From assembly GCA_050184295.1 (NCBI GenBank), contig JBFXAM010000012.1, positions 1-61,020 of the forward strand: 61,020 bases of DNA. The letters are read 5' to 3'. The notes below the pieces were generated by a model. The model ran no database searches. It had not been told where the DNA came from and was given only the letters and a program-made list of their open reading frames with translations. Both the position numbers and the translations under genes were made by a program. This DNA is from JBFXAM01 sp050184295. Its GTDB lineage: Bacteria; Planctomycetota; Phycisphaerae; UBA1845; Fen-1342. Below, in pieces: positions 17,960 through 27,295 of this stretch (position 1 is its first letter; the number at the start of each line of letters is the position of its first letter).

Positions 17960-19942
17960 CTATTTCGGCTCGATGCGGATGTAGTCGAGCCCGAACATGT
18001 AGTTCTTGATCGCCTTCTCGTTGGCGCCGACGGCCGTCACGCGGAGCTGGTTCACGCCTTTCTTCAGCGTGAACAGACCCAGGTCGAGCTCGTCCGCGGG
18101 GGTGATCCGATCGGCGAAGAAGTCCCGCGGCTCGCCCGCGTTCTCGTCGTTGATCGCCAATTGGTGAATGCCGTAGTCCTTCGCCTTCACGCAGCGCACG
18201 AACACGCGATACGCGCCGTCGGCGGGCGCCTGAAAGCCCAGCGATAGCTGCGCCCCGGGCTTCACCTCGCGCCACCACAGGTGCTGCTCGTTGCTGCACG
18301 CTTCGATGTCCTGCGGCTGGGTGCCGGTCCCGCCGAGCGGCGCGAGTTGCTCGCCTTCCTGCGCGCCGGCGACGGCCCGCGGCGTGTAGGGCGGCAGCGC
18401 TTTCAGCGCCAGGTCCTTGGCCTCCAGCGCCGGCCGGTCGTCGCGCGCTCCGGGGCGGCCGTACCAGTAGGTCACCACCGCCATGTCGACCGTGATACCC
18501 TCGCGCCAGTGCCAAAGCTCCATGTCAAAGCGGATGTTCTTCTCAAACGGGATGCGGTCGAGAATGTGCCAGCGGTTCACCGCTGTGTAACCATAGTTCC
18601 CCGGCCCGTCGCAGCGGGGCTGGTTGTGAAACGCGTGGCCGAAGAGCAGGGGCGAGCACCAGGCGTAGCCGAAGTAGTCTTCGGTGCCGGTGCCGAAGTG
18701 GCTGGGAAAGCTCTCGTCGTCGACATAGATTTTCTCGTCGCCTTCGCCCCACCACTGCCGCACCGGGTTTGCGATGGCGAACGCCGCGCCGACCAACACG
18801 CCGGGGCCGCTGGCGCGCAGGTAGTTCCAGTCGATCATCGGTCGCGTCGGGACATCCGCCGACGCGTGATAGGTCGCGTGAAAGTGCATCGAGCGCTCGG
18901 TCCAGCGATAAGGCTTGGTGCCGACGCTCACGCGCAGCGACACCGCCGACTCGCCGTAGTTCTGGAACTCCAGCCGAGCGCTCTTTTCGAACGGCATCAC
19001 CCAGTGTGACCAGAGCGTGCCATCGGTCGCGACACCCAGCGGCAGCGACGTGTAGCGGTTCAGCCCCGGCGCCGCCCCGAAAAAGTCGCCGAGCGGCGCC
19101 TCGATCGTCACGGCGCCGTCGAACTGCGCGCGCAGGACCGTGTGCCGCAGCGTGGACTCGATGTCCTCGGCGTCGGCGTCGAGTTTCGCGGTCAGCTCGA
19201 CAATCGCCGCCGCCCCGTGCAGGTCCATGGCGCTCGACGCCCCAGGCGCGAGTTCGAACTTCTCGGTGCGCGGCAGCGGTCGCTCGCCGGGCGCGTTGCG
19301 CGGGAACGCAAGCTGCGCCGCGATTGCGTACGTGTCCGCGGCAAGATCCTCCAACTGGTTCGGTGCGAATGTGATGATCGGCGTCTCGGGGCCGTACGTG
19401 CGGTAGTTCACATGATAGTAGAACCCGTTGGCGTCGCTGGTGATCTTGCAGTGCCGTGCGTAGGGGAATGGGAAATAGCAGTTCCACCCGCGGCTCCGCT
19501 CGCCGGCGATCGGTGTGGGGATACCGGGCAGCCGGCCGCCGAGCAGATCGGCCATGGGCGCCTCGATCGCGGGCCGGTCGCTGCGGTCGAGATAGATTCT
19601 CAGCGTGCCGGCGGGGTTCGCGGACCAGATGCGGACCACGGTGCCAGGCCCCTCGGCGTCCATCATCACGTGCTCTTTTCGTCCGGCCCGTTCCTCGACG
19701 CGGAGAAAGTGCCCCGCGTCGCCGTTGGCGAACCACGCCTTCTCGTCGTCCGGCGTTTTCGACGCGCGGTCGTAGCTGCTGAACTGCCGGCAGGTGAAGC
19801 GCGGGTCGGGGAACTCGGCGAGTTGGGCGAGGTCGGTGAGCTGGTAAAGCAGTGTCTTGGCGTTGATCGGCTCGCGCTGGCCAAACGCGGCGGCCGCGAC
19901 GAACAAGCTGAAACACGCAGGGGCGAGGGCGCGGGTGAGCAT
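17960..19942 (-). CDS. Secreted DUF2961 (GH172-type) glycoside hydrolase-like protein
   Basis: 660 residues with a signal peptide (cleavage near AAAFGQ). The DUF2961 core spans roughly residues 25-400. Its signature region is GEGDEKIYVDDESFPS followed by FGTGTEDYFGYAW, which includes the conserved acidic pair thought to be catalytic in GH172 (difructose-anhydride- and D-arabinan-acting enzymes). A C-terminal beta-sandwich of about 150 residues (FQAPADGAYRVFVRCVKAKD; KKGVNQLRVTAVG) is carbohydrate-binding-like. ATG at 19942 follows AGGAG, and a perfect -10 TATAAT lies on the minus strand at 19975-19980. It is divergent, across 102 bases, from a sugar ABC-transporter operon, suggesting it releases the transported sugar. 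Confidence 0.88.
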   Translation of the reverse strand: MLTRALAPACFSLFVAAAAFGQREPINAKTLLYQLTDLAQLAEFPDPRFTCRQFSSYDRASKTPDDEKAWFANGDAGHFLRVEERAGRKEHVMMDAEGPGTVVRIWSANPAGTLRIYLDRSDRPAIEAPMADLLGGRLPGIPTPIAGERSRGWNCYFPFPYARHCKITSDANGFYYHVNYRTYGPETPIITFAPNQLEDLAADTYAIAAQLAFPRNAPGERPLPRTEKFELAPGASSAMDLHGAAAIVELTAKLDADAEDIESTLRHTVLRAQFDGAVTIEAPLGDFFGAAPGLNRYTSLPLGVATDGTLWSHWVMPFEKSARLEFQNYGESAVSLRVSVGTKPYRWTERSMHFHATYHASADVPTRPMIDWNYLRASGPGVLVGAAFAIANPVRQWWGEGDEKIYVDDESFPSHFGTGTEDYFGYAWCSPLLFGHAFHNQPRCDGPGNYGYTAVNRWHILDRIPFEKNIRFDMELWHWREGITVDMAVVTYWYGRPGARDDRPALEAKDLALKALPPYTPRAVAGAQEGEQLAPLGGTGTQPQDIEACSNEQHLWWREVKPGAQLSLGFQAPADGAYRVFVRCVKAKDYGIHQLAINDENAGEPRDFFADRITPADELDLGLFTLKKGVNQLRVTAVGANEKAIKNYMFGLDYIRIEPK

Positions 19943-20044
19943 GGCAGGCTCCTGGGTAGGCATGATCAACGGCAATTATAGACCGGAGCGGCGGACCGCG
20001 CTTACCATGGGCGACGTACCGAGACCTTTTCGCGGAGCCAACCC

Positions 20045-21094
20045 ATGTTGCGAATCGCGTCGTTCTGCATGTCCGTTCTCTGTCTCGCGGGCTGTCAGCT
20101 CGCATGGAACACGGCGCGACCGATCGCGCCCGCCCGCGACGGGGCGCTTTCGGCGGAGCCGCCGCTCGCGGCCGCGGCAGACGCAGCCGACAAGTTGAAG
20201 ATCGCGGTGATTCCCAAGGGCACGACGCACGATTTCTGGAAGTCGATTCACGCCGGCGCGATCAAGGCGGCGCGGGAGTTGGACGTCGAGGTCATCTTCC
20301 GCGGGCCGGAGAAGGAGGACGATCGCGAACAGCAGATCGCGCTGGTGCAGAATTTCATCAGCGCCCGCGTCGACGCGATCGTGCTGGCGCCGCTCGACGA
20401 TCACGCGCTGCTTGCCCCCGTCCGCCAGGCAACCGCCGCGAAAGTCCCGGTCGTCATCATCGACTCGGGCGTGAACGGCGAAGTCGGCAAGGATTTCGTC
20501 TCTTTCGTCGCGACCGACAACCTCAAGGGCGGCCGGCTCGGCGGCGAGCGGCTCGGGCAGGTCACAGGCGGCAAGGGCAGCGTCCTGCTGCTTCGCTACC
20601 AGGAGGGCTCCGCCAGCACCGACGAGCGCGAGCGCGGCTTCACGGAGGCGCTGGCGAAGTTCAGCGGCATCAAGCTCATCGATCCAAAACGCTACGCGGG
20701 TGCGACGCCCGCCACGGCGCAGGAGGCGAGCGAGAATCTGCTGTCCGCGCACCGCGATCTGGCGGGCATCTTCTGTCCCAACGAGTCGTCGACCTTCGGC
20801 ATGCTGCTCGCGCTCCGCGGCCGCGGCCTGGCGGGCAAAGTGCGCTTCGTCGGCTTCGACGCCAGCCCGGCGCTGGTCGAAGCGCTGGAGAAAGGCGAGC
20901 TCGACGGCCTGGTCGTGCAGAATCCGATGCGTATGGGATACCTCGGCGTAAAGACCGCCGTCGCGGCGCTGCGCGGAGAAAAAGTCGAGCCGCGCATCGA
21001 CACCGGCGTCGAAATCGTCACCAAGGACACGATGGACAAGCCGGAGATTCTCGAGCTCATCAAGCCCGACCTGGCGAAGTACCTCGACAAATGA
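20045..21094 (+). CDS. Sugar ABC transporter substrate-binding lipoprotein (Peripla_BP_4)
   Basis: 349 residues. A lipobox at LCLAGC (Cys about residue 18) gives a lipid-anchored binding protein. The ribose-binding-protein-like fold is clear: LKIAVIPKGTTHDFWKSIHA, ARVDAIVLAPLDDHALLAPV, VVIIDSGVNGEVGKDFVSFV and GKVRFVGFDASPALVEALEK. It delivers a monosaccharide to the permease encoded downstream. The stop overlaps the next ATG (ATGA). First gene of an operon that includes an ATPase, permease, isomerase and kinase. Confidence 0.95.
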   Translation: MLRIASFCMSVLCLAGCQLAWNTARPIAPARDGALSAEPPLAAAADAADKLKIAVIPKGTTHDFWKSIHAGAIKAARELDVEVIFRGPEKEDDREQQIALVQNFISARVDAIVLAPLDDHALLAPVRQATAAKVPVVIIDSGVNGEVGKDFVSFVATDNLKGGRLGGERLGQVTGGKGSVLLLRYQEGSASTDERERGFTEALAKFSGIKLIDPKRYAGATPATAQEASENLLSAHRDLAGIFCPNESSTFGMLLALRGRGLAGKVRFVGFDASPALVEALEKGELDGLVVQNPMRMGYLGVKTAVAALRGEKVEPRIDTGVEIVTKDTMDKPEILELIKPDLAKYLDK

Positions 21095-22617
21095 CCGCCA
21101 AACCCGTCGGCGACGCGCCGCGGCTCGAAATGCAGGGCGTGTGCAAGCGCTTCGGCGCAACCGTCGCCCTCGCGGATGTCGCGCTGCGCCTTGCGCCCGG
21201 CCGCGTTCACGCCTTGCTCGGCGAGAACGGCGCGGGCAAGTCGACGCTGATGAAAGTGCTCTCGGGCGCGGTTCGGCCCGACAGCGGCCGCATGCGCCTC
21301 GACGGCAAAACCTATCAGCCGCGCGGCCCGTTGGCCGCCCGCGCCGCCGGGGTCGCGATGATCTACCAGGAGTTGAACCTCGCGCCGCACCTGACGGTGG
21401 AGCAGAACCTCACGCTCGGCATCGAGACGCAGCGCTTCGGCGTGATCCGCCGCCGGGCGCAGCGCGCCCGCGTGCTCGACTCGCTGGCGCGGCTGGAGCG
21501 TCGCGACATCCGTCCGCAGACCCGCGTGGCGCACCTGCCGCCGGCGGCGCGCCAGCTCGTCGAGATCGCCCGCGCGCTGATGACCGACGCGCGCGTCATC
21601 GTCATGGACGAGCCCACGAGCAGTCTCGGCGCCGGCGACATCGAACATCTCTTCGGCGTGATCGACACGCTCCGCAGCGACGGCGTCGCGATCGTTTACA
21701 TTTCGCATTTCCTTGAAGAAACGCAGCGAATCGCGGACGACTACACCGTGCTGCGCGACGGCCGGGTCGCCGGAAGCGGCGCGATGGTCGACGCGACCGT
21801 CGCGGCGCTGATCGAGCAGATGATCGGCCGCCGCCTCGACGAGATGTTTCCGCGCGTGCCGCACACGGTCGGCCCGCCGCTGCTCGAACTCCGCGCGCTC
21901 GCGGGCGCCCGTCTCCCGCTCGACGCAACGCTCACGCTGCACCGCGGCGAGGTGCTCGGCCTCGCCGGCCTGGTCGGCGCCGGACGCACCGAGCTGTTGC
22001 GCGCCCTGTTCGGGCTCGACGCGGTCCGGCGCGGCGAAGTGCGCATCGGGACCGACGCGCGAGCTTCCGCCGGCGACGATCCGGCCACACGCCTCGCGCA
22101 GGGTGTCGGCCTGCTGAGCGAAGATCGCGCAACCGAGGGCTTGGCCTGTGCCCGCAGCATCTCCGAGAATCTCACGCTCAGCCGCCTCGCGCCGTACAGC
22201 CGCTGGGGCTGGCTCCGCCGCGGCGCGCTTCGCCGCGCCGCCGCTCAACGCAGCGCCCAGCTTCGCATCGTCTGCCGCGGCGTCGAGCAGGCTGTGGGTG
22301 AGCTCTCCGGCGGCAATCAGCAGAAGGTCGCGCTGGCGCGGCTGCTGCATCACGACGTCGACGTGCTGCTGCTCGACGAGCCGACGCGGGGCGTCGATGT
22401 TGCCAGCAAAGCGCAGATCTACACGCTCATCGGCGAGCTGGCCGCCCGCGGAAAGGCGGTGCTCGTCGTCAGCAGCTACATGCCCGAGCTGCTCGGCATC
22501 TGCGACCGGATCGCGGTCATGCACCGCGGTCGCCTGGGGCCGGCGCGCGTTGTTGAGGAGTGGACCGAGCACCGATTGATCACAACGGCGACCAGCGGGC
22601 GCGACCATGTGGCCTGA
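21091..22617 (+). CDS. Sugar ABC transporter ATP-binding protein (RbsA-like, two NBDs)
   Basis: 508 residues with two fused nucleotide-binding domains, the carbohydrate-uptake CUT2 arrangement. First domain: Walker A GENGAGKST (44-52), Walker B VIVMDEPTSSL, H-loop YISH. The second domain has the degenerate Walker A typical of RbsA/MglA (GLVGAGRTELLRALFG), an intact signature LSGGNQQKVALARLL and Walker B LLLDEPTRGVD. The first-domain signature is LPPAARQLVEIARAL rather than LSxGQ, also usual in this class. ATG at 21091 overlaps the preceding stop, so it is translationally coupled to the binding protein. Confidence 0.95.
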   Translation: MTAKPVGDAPRLEMQGVCKRFGATVALADVALRLAPGRVHALLGENGAGKSTLMKVLSGAVRPDSGRMRLDGKTYQPRGPLAARAAGVAMIYQELNLAPHLTVEQNLTLGIETQRFGVIRRRAQRARVLDSLARLERRDIRPQTRVAHLPPAARQLVEIARALMTDARVIVMDEPTSSLGAGDIEHLFGVIDTLRSDGVAIVYISHFLEETQRIADDYTVLRDGRVAGSGAMVDATVAALIEQMIGRRLDEMFPRVPHTVGPPLLELRALAGARLPLDATLTLHRGEVLGLAGLVGAGRTELLRALFGLDAVRRGEVRIGTDARASAGDDPATRLAQGVGLLSEDRATEGLACARSISENLTLSRLAPYSRWGWLRRGALRRAAAQRSAQLRIVCRGVEQAVGELSGGNQQKVALARLLHHDVDVLLLDEPTRGVDVASKAQIYTLIGELAARGKAVLVVSSYMPELLGICDRIAVMHRGRLGPARVVEEWTEHRLITTATSGRDHVA

Positions 22618-22787
22618 GCGGGTGCGGGTCGCCGCGCTGGGCGCGCCGGGTTCTGAGTGTTTGCGCGGCCCGCCGCTCGCCGCGGCGGGTTCTGATTCCG
22701 TGCGGCACGAGATTCGCGCGGTGCTGATGTCCGCAGGCGGCGCTTGCAGCGCCCGTTGGCGCGCGCCGTGAGACTCTGAGGAGCCCG

Positions 22788-23789
22788 ATGTCTGCATCGA
22801 CCAACACCCACTCGATCTTGCCGTCCGCGGCCGTCGGATTCGCGGGGCGCGCGCTGGGTCTCATGGCGCCGTTGCTCGGCCTGCTCGTGGTGATCGTGAT
22901 TTTCTACGCGATTCCGCCGCACGCCAGCGTCACGCTCATGGATCTCCGCACCGTCCTCGTGCACACGGTCATCGTCGGGATCGGCGCGCTCGGCATGACG
23001 TTCATCATCATCAGCGGCGGCATCGATCTGTCGGTCGGCTCGTCGATCGCACTCGCCAGCGTCACCACCGCGCTGACGCTGAAACAGGGCTATCCGCTGG
23101 CCGCGGGCGTCGTCATCGCGCTCGCGACGGGCGCCGCGTGCGGATTTTACAACGGGTTGCTCATCACGCTGCTGCGCCTGCCGCCGTTCATCGCCACGCT
23201 CGGCACGCTTGGGTTCTATCGTGGCGTGGCAAAGGGTCTCGCCGAGAGCAAGCCGGTGAACGCCCCGACGTTCGGGCTCGAGACTTGGGTCCAGCCGATC
23301 CCGCCGGCGGAGTGGCTCGTGTTCGCGCCGGGTGTCTGGCTGTTGCTCGGCCTCGCCATCGCGGCCGGACTGGTGCTGCATTTCACCATCGCCGGTCGTT
23401 ACGCCCTCGCGATCGGCTCGAACGAGGCGACGGCGCGTCTCTGCGGCATTCGCGTGCCGCGCGTCAAGGTGCTCATCTACGCTGGCGCCGGTCTGTTGAC
23501 GGGGCTTGCGGGGCTGCTGCAATTCGGGCGGCTTACGCAGGGCGATCCGACCGTCGCCGTCGGACTCGAACTCGATATCATCGCGGCGGTGGTCATCGGC
23601 GGCGGGTCGCTCGCCGGCGGACAGGCCAGCGTCGCCGGTACGCTCGTCGGTGCGTTCATGATGGCGTATCTAAAGAACCGCTGCACGGTGGCCGGGTTGT
23701 CGAACTTCGTCCAGGAGATGATCGTCGGGCACATTATCGTGATCGCCGTCGCGCTGGATCAGTGGCGCCTGCGCCGGCAGCGCACGTAG
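22788..23789 (+). CDS. Sugar ABC transporter permease (RbsC-like)
   Basis: 333 residues, strongly hydrophobic, with about 8-10 membrane helices. It carries the CUT2 permease motifs GMTFIIISGGIDLSVGSSIA and, near the C-terminus, VVIGGGSLAGGQASVAGTLV. It forms the membrane channel for the RbsA-like ATPase. GAGGAG sits just before the ATG. A 170-base gap separates it from the ATPase gene; I see no gene or terminator in it, so the operon probably continues. Confidence 0.95.
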   Translation: MSASTNTHSILPSAAVGFAGRALGLMAPLLGLLVVIVIFYAIPPHASVTLMDLRTVLVHTVIVGIGALGMTFIIISGGIDLSVGSSIALASVTTALTLKQGYPLAAGVVIALATGAACGFYNGLLITLLRLPPFIATLGTLGFYRGVAKGLAESKPVNAPTFGLETWVQPIPPAEWLVFAPGVWLLLGLAIAAGLVLHFTIAGRYALAIGSNEATARLCGIRVPRVKVLIYAGAGLLTGLAGLLQFGRLTQGDPTVAVGLELDIIAAVVIGGGSLAGGQASVAGTLVGAFMMAYLKNRCTVAGLSNFVQEMIVGHIIVIAVALDQWRLRRQRT

Positions 23790-23925
23790 CGTTGCACGGC
23801 GCAAACCGCACCCGGGATGCGCGGCGCATCGGCGTCCCGCCGGCGCGATCAACCGACCGTCGCGCGAGCACAACGAACGGGACGGCGCGCCGGCGACGCG
23901 ACGGTGCCTCGCAGGGGACTCCATC

Positions 23926-25482
23926 ATGCCCTCGAAGATCGCGCTATTCTGGCCGGGAGACTACCGCCCCAAGCCCAACGAACTCGCGCGCCCGCAGATC
24001 GAGCGCGCCACCGCGCAGCTCGAAAGCGCGCTTCGCAAGCTCGGCCGCCAGTCGTATCGCATCGACGGCTTTCTCACGAAGCCGCACGAGGCGATCGAGC
24101 GCCTCGCGCCCATCGACGACCCGCTCGTCGGAGTATGCGTCCACTGGTTCTACGGCCCGCACACCACGGACGGCGTCGTCGGCAAACAGAATCCGCTGCT
24201 GCTGGCGAGCAACTTTTCCGGCTCCTGGCCCGGGCTCGTCGGGTTGCTCAACACCGGCGCGTGTCTCGCCAGCGTCGGACGCGAGTGCTCACGCATCTGG
24301 ACCGACGTCGCGGATTGGACGACCGACGCCGTTTTCATGGACCGGCTCGCCCAGTGGCTCAGCAGCGGCCGCATCGACTACCCCGCCGATGAGCTCGCCG
24401 AACCCGCGGGCGCTGCGCCGGACGCCGCCGCACTCGCCGACCGCGTCCTCGGCGACATCCGCCGGCGTCGCATCCTCGCACTCATGCTCGGCGACACGTC
24501 GATGGGGATGATCAACGGCTATTTCGGTCCGCGCGTGCTGAATCCGATCGGCTTCACCGAGCACAAGGTGGATCAGGCGTGGATCATCGACCGTGGGCGC
24601 GGAATCGCGGAGGCGCGGATCGCCGATGCGCTCCGTTTCGTGCGCGAGAAAGGCGTCGAGTTTCACTGGCGCGACGTCGACGCGGCGGATTTCGACGAGC
24701 GAGCGACCCGCGAGCAGCTCCGCGACTACCTCGCCGTGGTCGATCTGCTCGCCGAGTTCAAGGCCGACTGCCTCGGCTGGCAGTACCAGCTCGGCCTGCT
24801 GCCGCTCCGGCCGCCGTCCGATTTCGCGGAGGGCCTGTTCAACAGCGCCTGTCGGCCGGAAAGCAGCGGCGAACCGCTGATCACGTCGACCGAGGCGGAC
24901 CAGGGCAACCTGGTGCCGATGGAGCTGATGAAGCGGCTCCTCAAGGCGAAGGGCCTGCATCCGGCGGTGATGTTCCACGACGTGCGCTGGGGCGGCGAAC
25001 TCGACGACCGTCTCGCGCCGTGCCCCGTCGACGCCGGACGCTTCGTCTGGGTGCTGCTCAACAGCGGCTCCTGTGGCGCATACGCGTTCAACCACGACCC
25101 CGACACGCTGCGTGGCGTGCATTCCTATCGTCAGCCGGCGGCGTATTTCCCGGTGCCCGGCGGGACGTTCGCCGGTGAGAGCCTGCCGGGCGCGATCACC
25201 TGGGCGCGCGCGTACCTCCGGGGCGCCGAGCTGTGGATGGACATCGGCCGCGGCGAGGTGCTCCGTCTGCCGCCGCCGCTGCGCGACGCGTGGTGGCAGG
25301 GCACGACGCGCCAGTGGCCTTTCATGGCCGCGGATCTCGGACTGCGACGCGACACGCTCATGGCGCACTACATGAGCAACCACGTCGCGGTGGCGTACGG
25401 CGACATCTTCGCGGAGATGACGACGCTTTGTCAGGCGCTCGGCTTTCGCGTCCGCGTCATCGGTCGGGGAGGCGGTGCATGA
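23926..25482 (+). CDS. L-fucose/L-arabinose isomerase family protein
   Basis: 518 residues. The fold matches FucI/AraA-like ketol isomerases, which interconvert aldose and ketose with a Mn2+ ion bound by Glu/Asp/His. Segments seen: ALMLGDTSMGMINGYFGPRV, EFKADCLGWQYQLGLLPLRP, STEADQGNLVPMELMKRLLK, a Trp/Gly region with HDVRWGGELD, and a C-terminal HYMSNHVAVAYGDI that provides a His. It is shorter and more divergent than FucI of enteric bacteria (about 590 residues), so substrate identity is uncertain. The stop overlaps the kinase start (ATGA). With that kinase it should convert the imported sugar into a ketose and phosphorylate it. Confidence 0.8.
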   Translation: MPSKIALFWPGDYRPKPNELARPQIERATAQLESALRKLGRQSYRIDGFLTKPHEAIERLAPIDDPLVGVCVHWFYGPHTTDGVVGKQNPLLLASNFSGSWPGLVGLLNTGACLASVGRECSRIWTDVADWTTDAVFMDRLAQWLSSGRIDYPADELAEPAGAAPDAAALADRVLGDIRRRRILALMLGDTSMGMINGYFGPRVLNPIGFTEHKVDQAWIIDRGRGIAEARIADALRFVREKGVEFHWRDVDAADFDERATREQLRDYLAVVDLLAEFKADCLGWQYQLGLLPLRPPSDFAEGLFNSACRPESSGEPLITSTEADQGNLVPMELMKRLLKAKGLHPAVMFHDVRWGGELDDRLAPCPVDAGRFVWVLLNSGSCGAYAFNHDPDTLRGVHSYRQPAAYFPVPGGTFAGESLPGAITWARAYLRGAELWMDIGRGEVLRLPPPLRDAWWQGTTRQWPFMAADLGLRRDTLMAHYMSNHVAVAYGDIFAEMTTLCQALGFRVRVIGRGGGA

Positions 25483-27197
25483 CCGCGGCGACCCGCTATT
25501 ACCTCGGCATCGACGTCGGCACCGGCAGCGCCCGCGCCGGAGTTTTCGATGAGCACGGCGCGCTGCGCGCTGCCGCCTCGCACGCGCTTCAGCTCTGGCG
25601 GCCGCAGGCGGACTTTGTCGAACAGTCGTCGGACGACGTGTGGCGCGCGGTGTGCCGCGCGGCTCAGGCGGCGCTCCGCGACAGCGGTGCCGCGCCCGCC
25701 GCCGTCCGCGGCATCGGGCTGGACGCAACGTGCTCGCTGGTCGTGCTCGACGCGGAAGATCGACCGGTCACCGTCAGTCCGACCGGCCGCGACGAACAAA
25801 ACATCATCGTGTGGATGGACCACCGCGCCGCGAGCGAGACCGCCGAAGTCAACGCGAAGCCTCACGAAGTGCTGCGGTACGTCGGTGGGGCGGTCTCGGT
25901 CGAAATGGAGACGCCGAAGCTGCTCTGGCTCAAGCGACACTTGTCCGAGTCGTGGCGGCGGGCGGCCCGGTTTCTCGATCTCGCGGACTTTCTCACGTAC
26001 CGCGCCACCGGCGACGACACGCGCTCGCTCTGCACCACCGTCTGCAAGTGGACCTACCTCGCGTCGACCGGACCGGCGGCAGGAGGCGACAGCGGCGGCG
26101 CGTCCATCGCCGGTTGGCAGGACTCGTACTTTCGCGCGATCGGACTCGAAGAGCTCGTCGCTGAACGATACCGCCGCATTGGGCAGCGTGTTCGCCCGAT
26201 GGGGCAGCCGATCGCGAACGGCCTCACACCCGCCGCCGCCGCCGATCTTGGCCTTGTCACCGGAACGCCCGTCGGGGTCGGCATCATCGACGCGCATGCC
26301 GGCGGGCTTGGCGTGCTCGGCGCAACGCTCCCCGGCGAGGCGACCCTCGATCTCGAATCCCGCATCGCGCTCGTCTGCGGCACATCCAGCTGTCACATGG
26401 CGGTCTCGCGCACACCACGCTTCATCCCCGGCGTCTGGGGGCCGTACGCGTCCGCGATGGTGCCCGGGTGGTGGCTCACAGAGGGTGGACAATCGGCGAC
26501 CGGCGGCCTGATTGACCATGTCATCCGCTCACACTCACGCGGCGCCGAGCTGGCTCCGTCCGCCGCCGCCGGCGGGCGCTCGGTCTACGACCTGCTGAAC
26601 GAGCGCATCGACCGGCTCGCCGCCGAAGCATCCTTTCCCGCCGCACTGACGCGCGACCTGCACGTGCTGCCCTATTTCCACGGCAACCGCTCGCCGCGCG
26701 CCGACGCGTCGCTCCGCGGCGTGATCAGCGGCCTGCGGCTCTCGGACACGCTCGACGATCTCGCGCTGCTCTATCTCGCGACGATCCAGGCCATCGCCCA
26801 CGGCACGCGCCACATCATCGACACGCTCAACGCCCACGGCTATCACATCCACACGATTCTCGCCTGCGGCGGCGACTCGCGCAATCGCCTGTTCGTCCGC
26901 GAACACGCAGACATCACCGGCTGCCGCATCGTCCTGCCGCGCGAGCCCGACGCGGTGCTGCTCGGCGCGGCGCTGCTCGGCGCGACGGCGGCCGGCGACT
27001 TCGCGAGTGTGGAAGAAGCGATGGCGGCGCTGAGCGGCGCGGGCGAGATCATCGAGCCGGCAGGCGCCGCACGCGCGCCCAACGACTCCACCGGCGCGGC
27101 GGTCGCGGCGTTTCACCGCGCGAAACACGCCGTGTTTCAGCGGATGTATGACGATTTCATGGCTTGGCGGGAATTGATGGCCAACGCCACTGCGTGA
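25479..27197 (+). CDS. FGGY-family carbohydrate kinase, D-ribulokinase-like
   Basis: 572 residues. N-terminal phosphate loop YYLGIDVGTGSARAGVFD. Residues about 100-190 hold the segment that distinguishes the D-ribulokinase/human-FGGY subgroup: IIVWMDHRAASETAEVN, VSVEMETPKLLWLKRHL, RSLCTTVCKWTYL. ATP-site glycine motifs follow in LACGGDSRNRLFVREHADIT. It should transfer phosphate from ATP to a ketopentose or related ketose made by the isomerase encoded just upstream; the ATGA overlap couples the two. The subgroup assignment is from motif recall, and the physiological substrate is not determined. Confidence 0.87.
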   Translation: MTAATRYYLGIDVGTGSARAGVFDEHGALRAAASHALQLWRPQADFVEQSSDDVWRAVCRAAQAALRDSGAAPAAVRGIGLDATCSLVVLDAEDRPVTVSPTGRDEQNIIVWMDHRAASETAEVNAKPHEVLRYVGGAVSVEMETPKLLWLKRHLSESWRRAARFLDLADFLTYRATGDDTRSLCTTVCKWTYLASTGPAAGGDSGGASIAGWQDSYFRAIGLEELVAERYRRIGQRVRPMGQPIANGLTPAAAADLGLVTGTPVGVGIIDAHAGGLGVLGATLPGEATLDLESRIALVCGTSSCHMAVSRTPRFIPGVWGPYASAMVPGWWLTEGGQSATGGLIDHVIRSHSRGAELAPSAAAGGRSVYDLLNERIDRLAAEASFPAALTRDLHVLPYFHGNRSPRADASLRGVISGLRLSDTLDDLALLYLATIQAIAHGTRHIIDTLNAHGYHIHTILACGGDSRNRLFVREHADITGCRIVLPREPDAVLLGAALLGATAAGDFASVEEAMAALSGAGEIIEPAGAARAPNDSTGAAVAAFHRAKHAVFQRMYDDFMAWRELMANATA

Positions 27198-27295
27198 CCG
27201 CGACGAGACGCTGCGGACCAACGCAGGCTCGCGAACACGCCGAGCCGGCGGGCAGTGCGTCCGGGTCGCGCCGTGCGTGGTGCGCGGCGGACAGG

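Noticed and set aside
22618..22787. Recurring GGGTTCTGA words in the gap before the RbsC-like permease as a regulatory repeat
   Set aside because: Only two short copies occur, in a GC-rich background, with no symmetry or phasing to support function.
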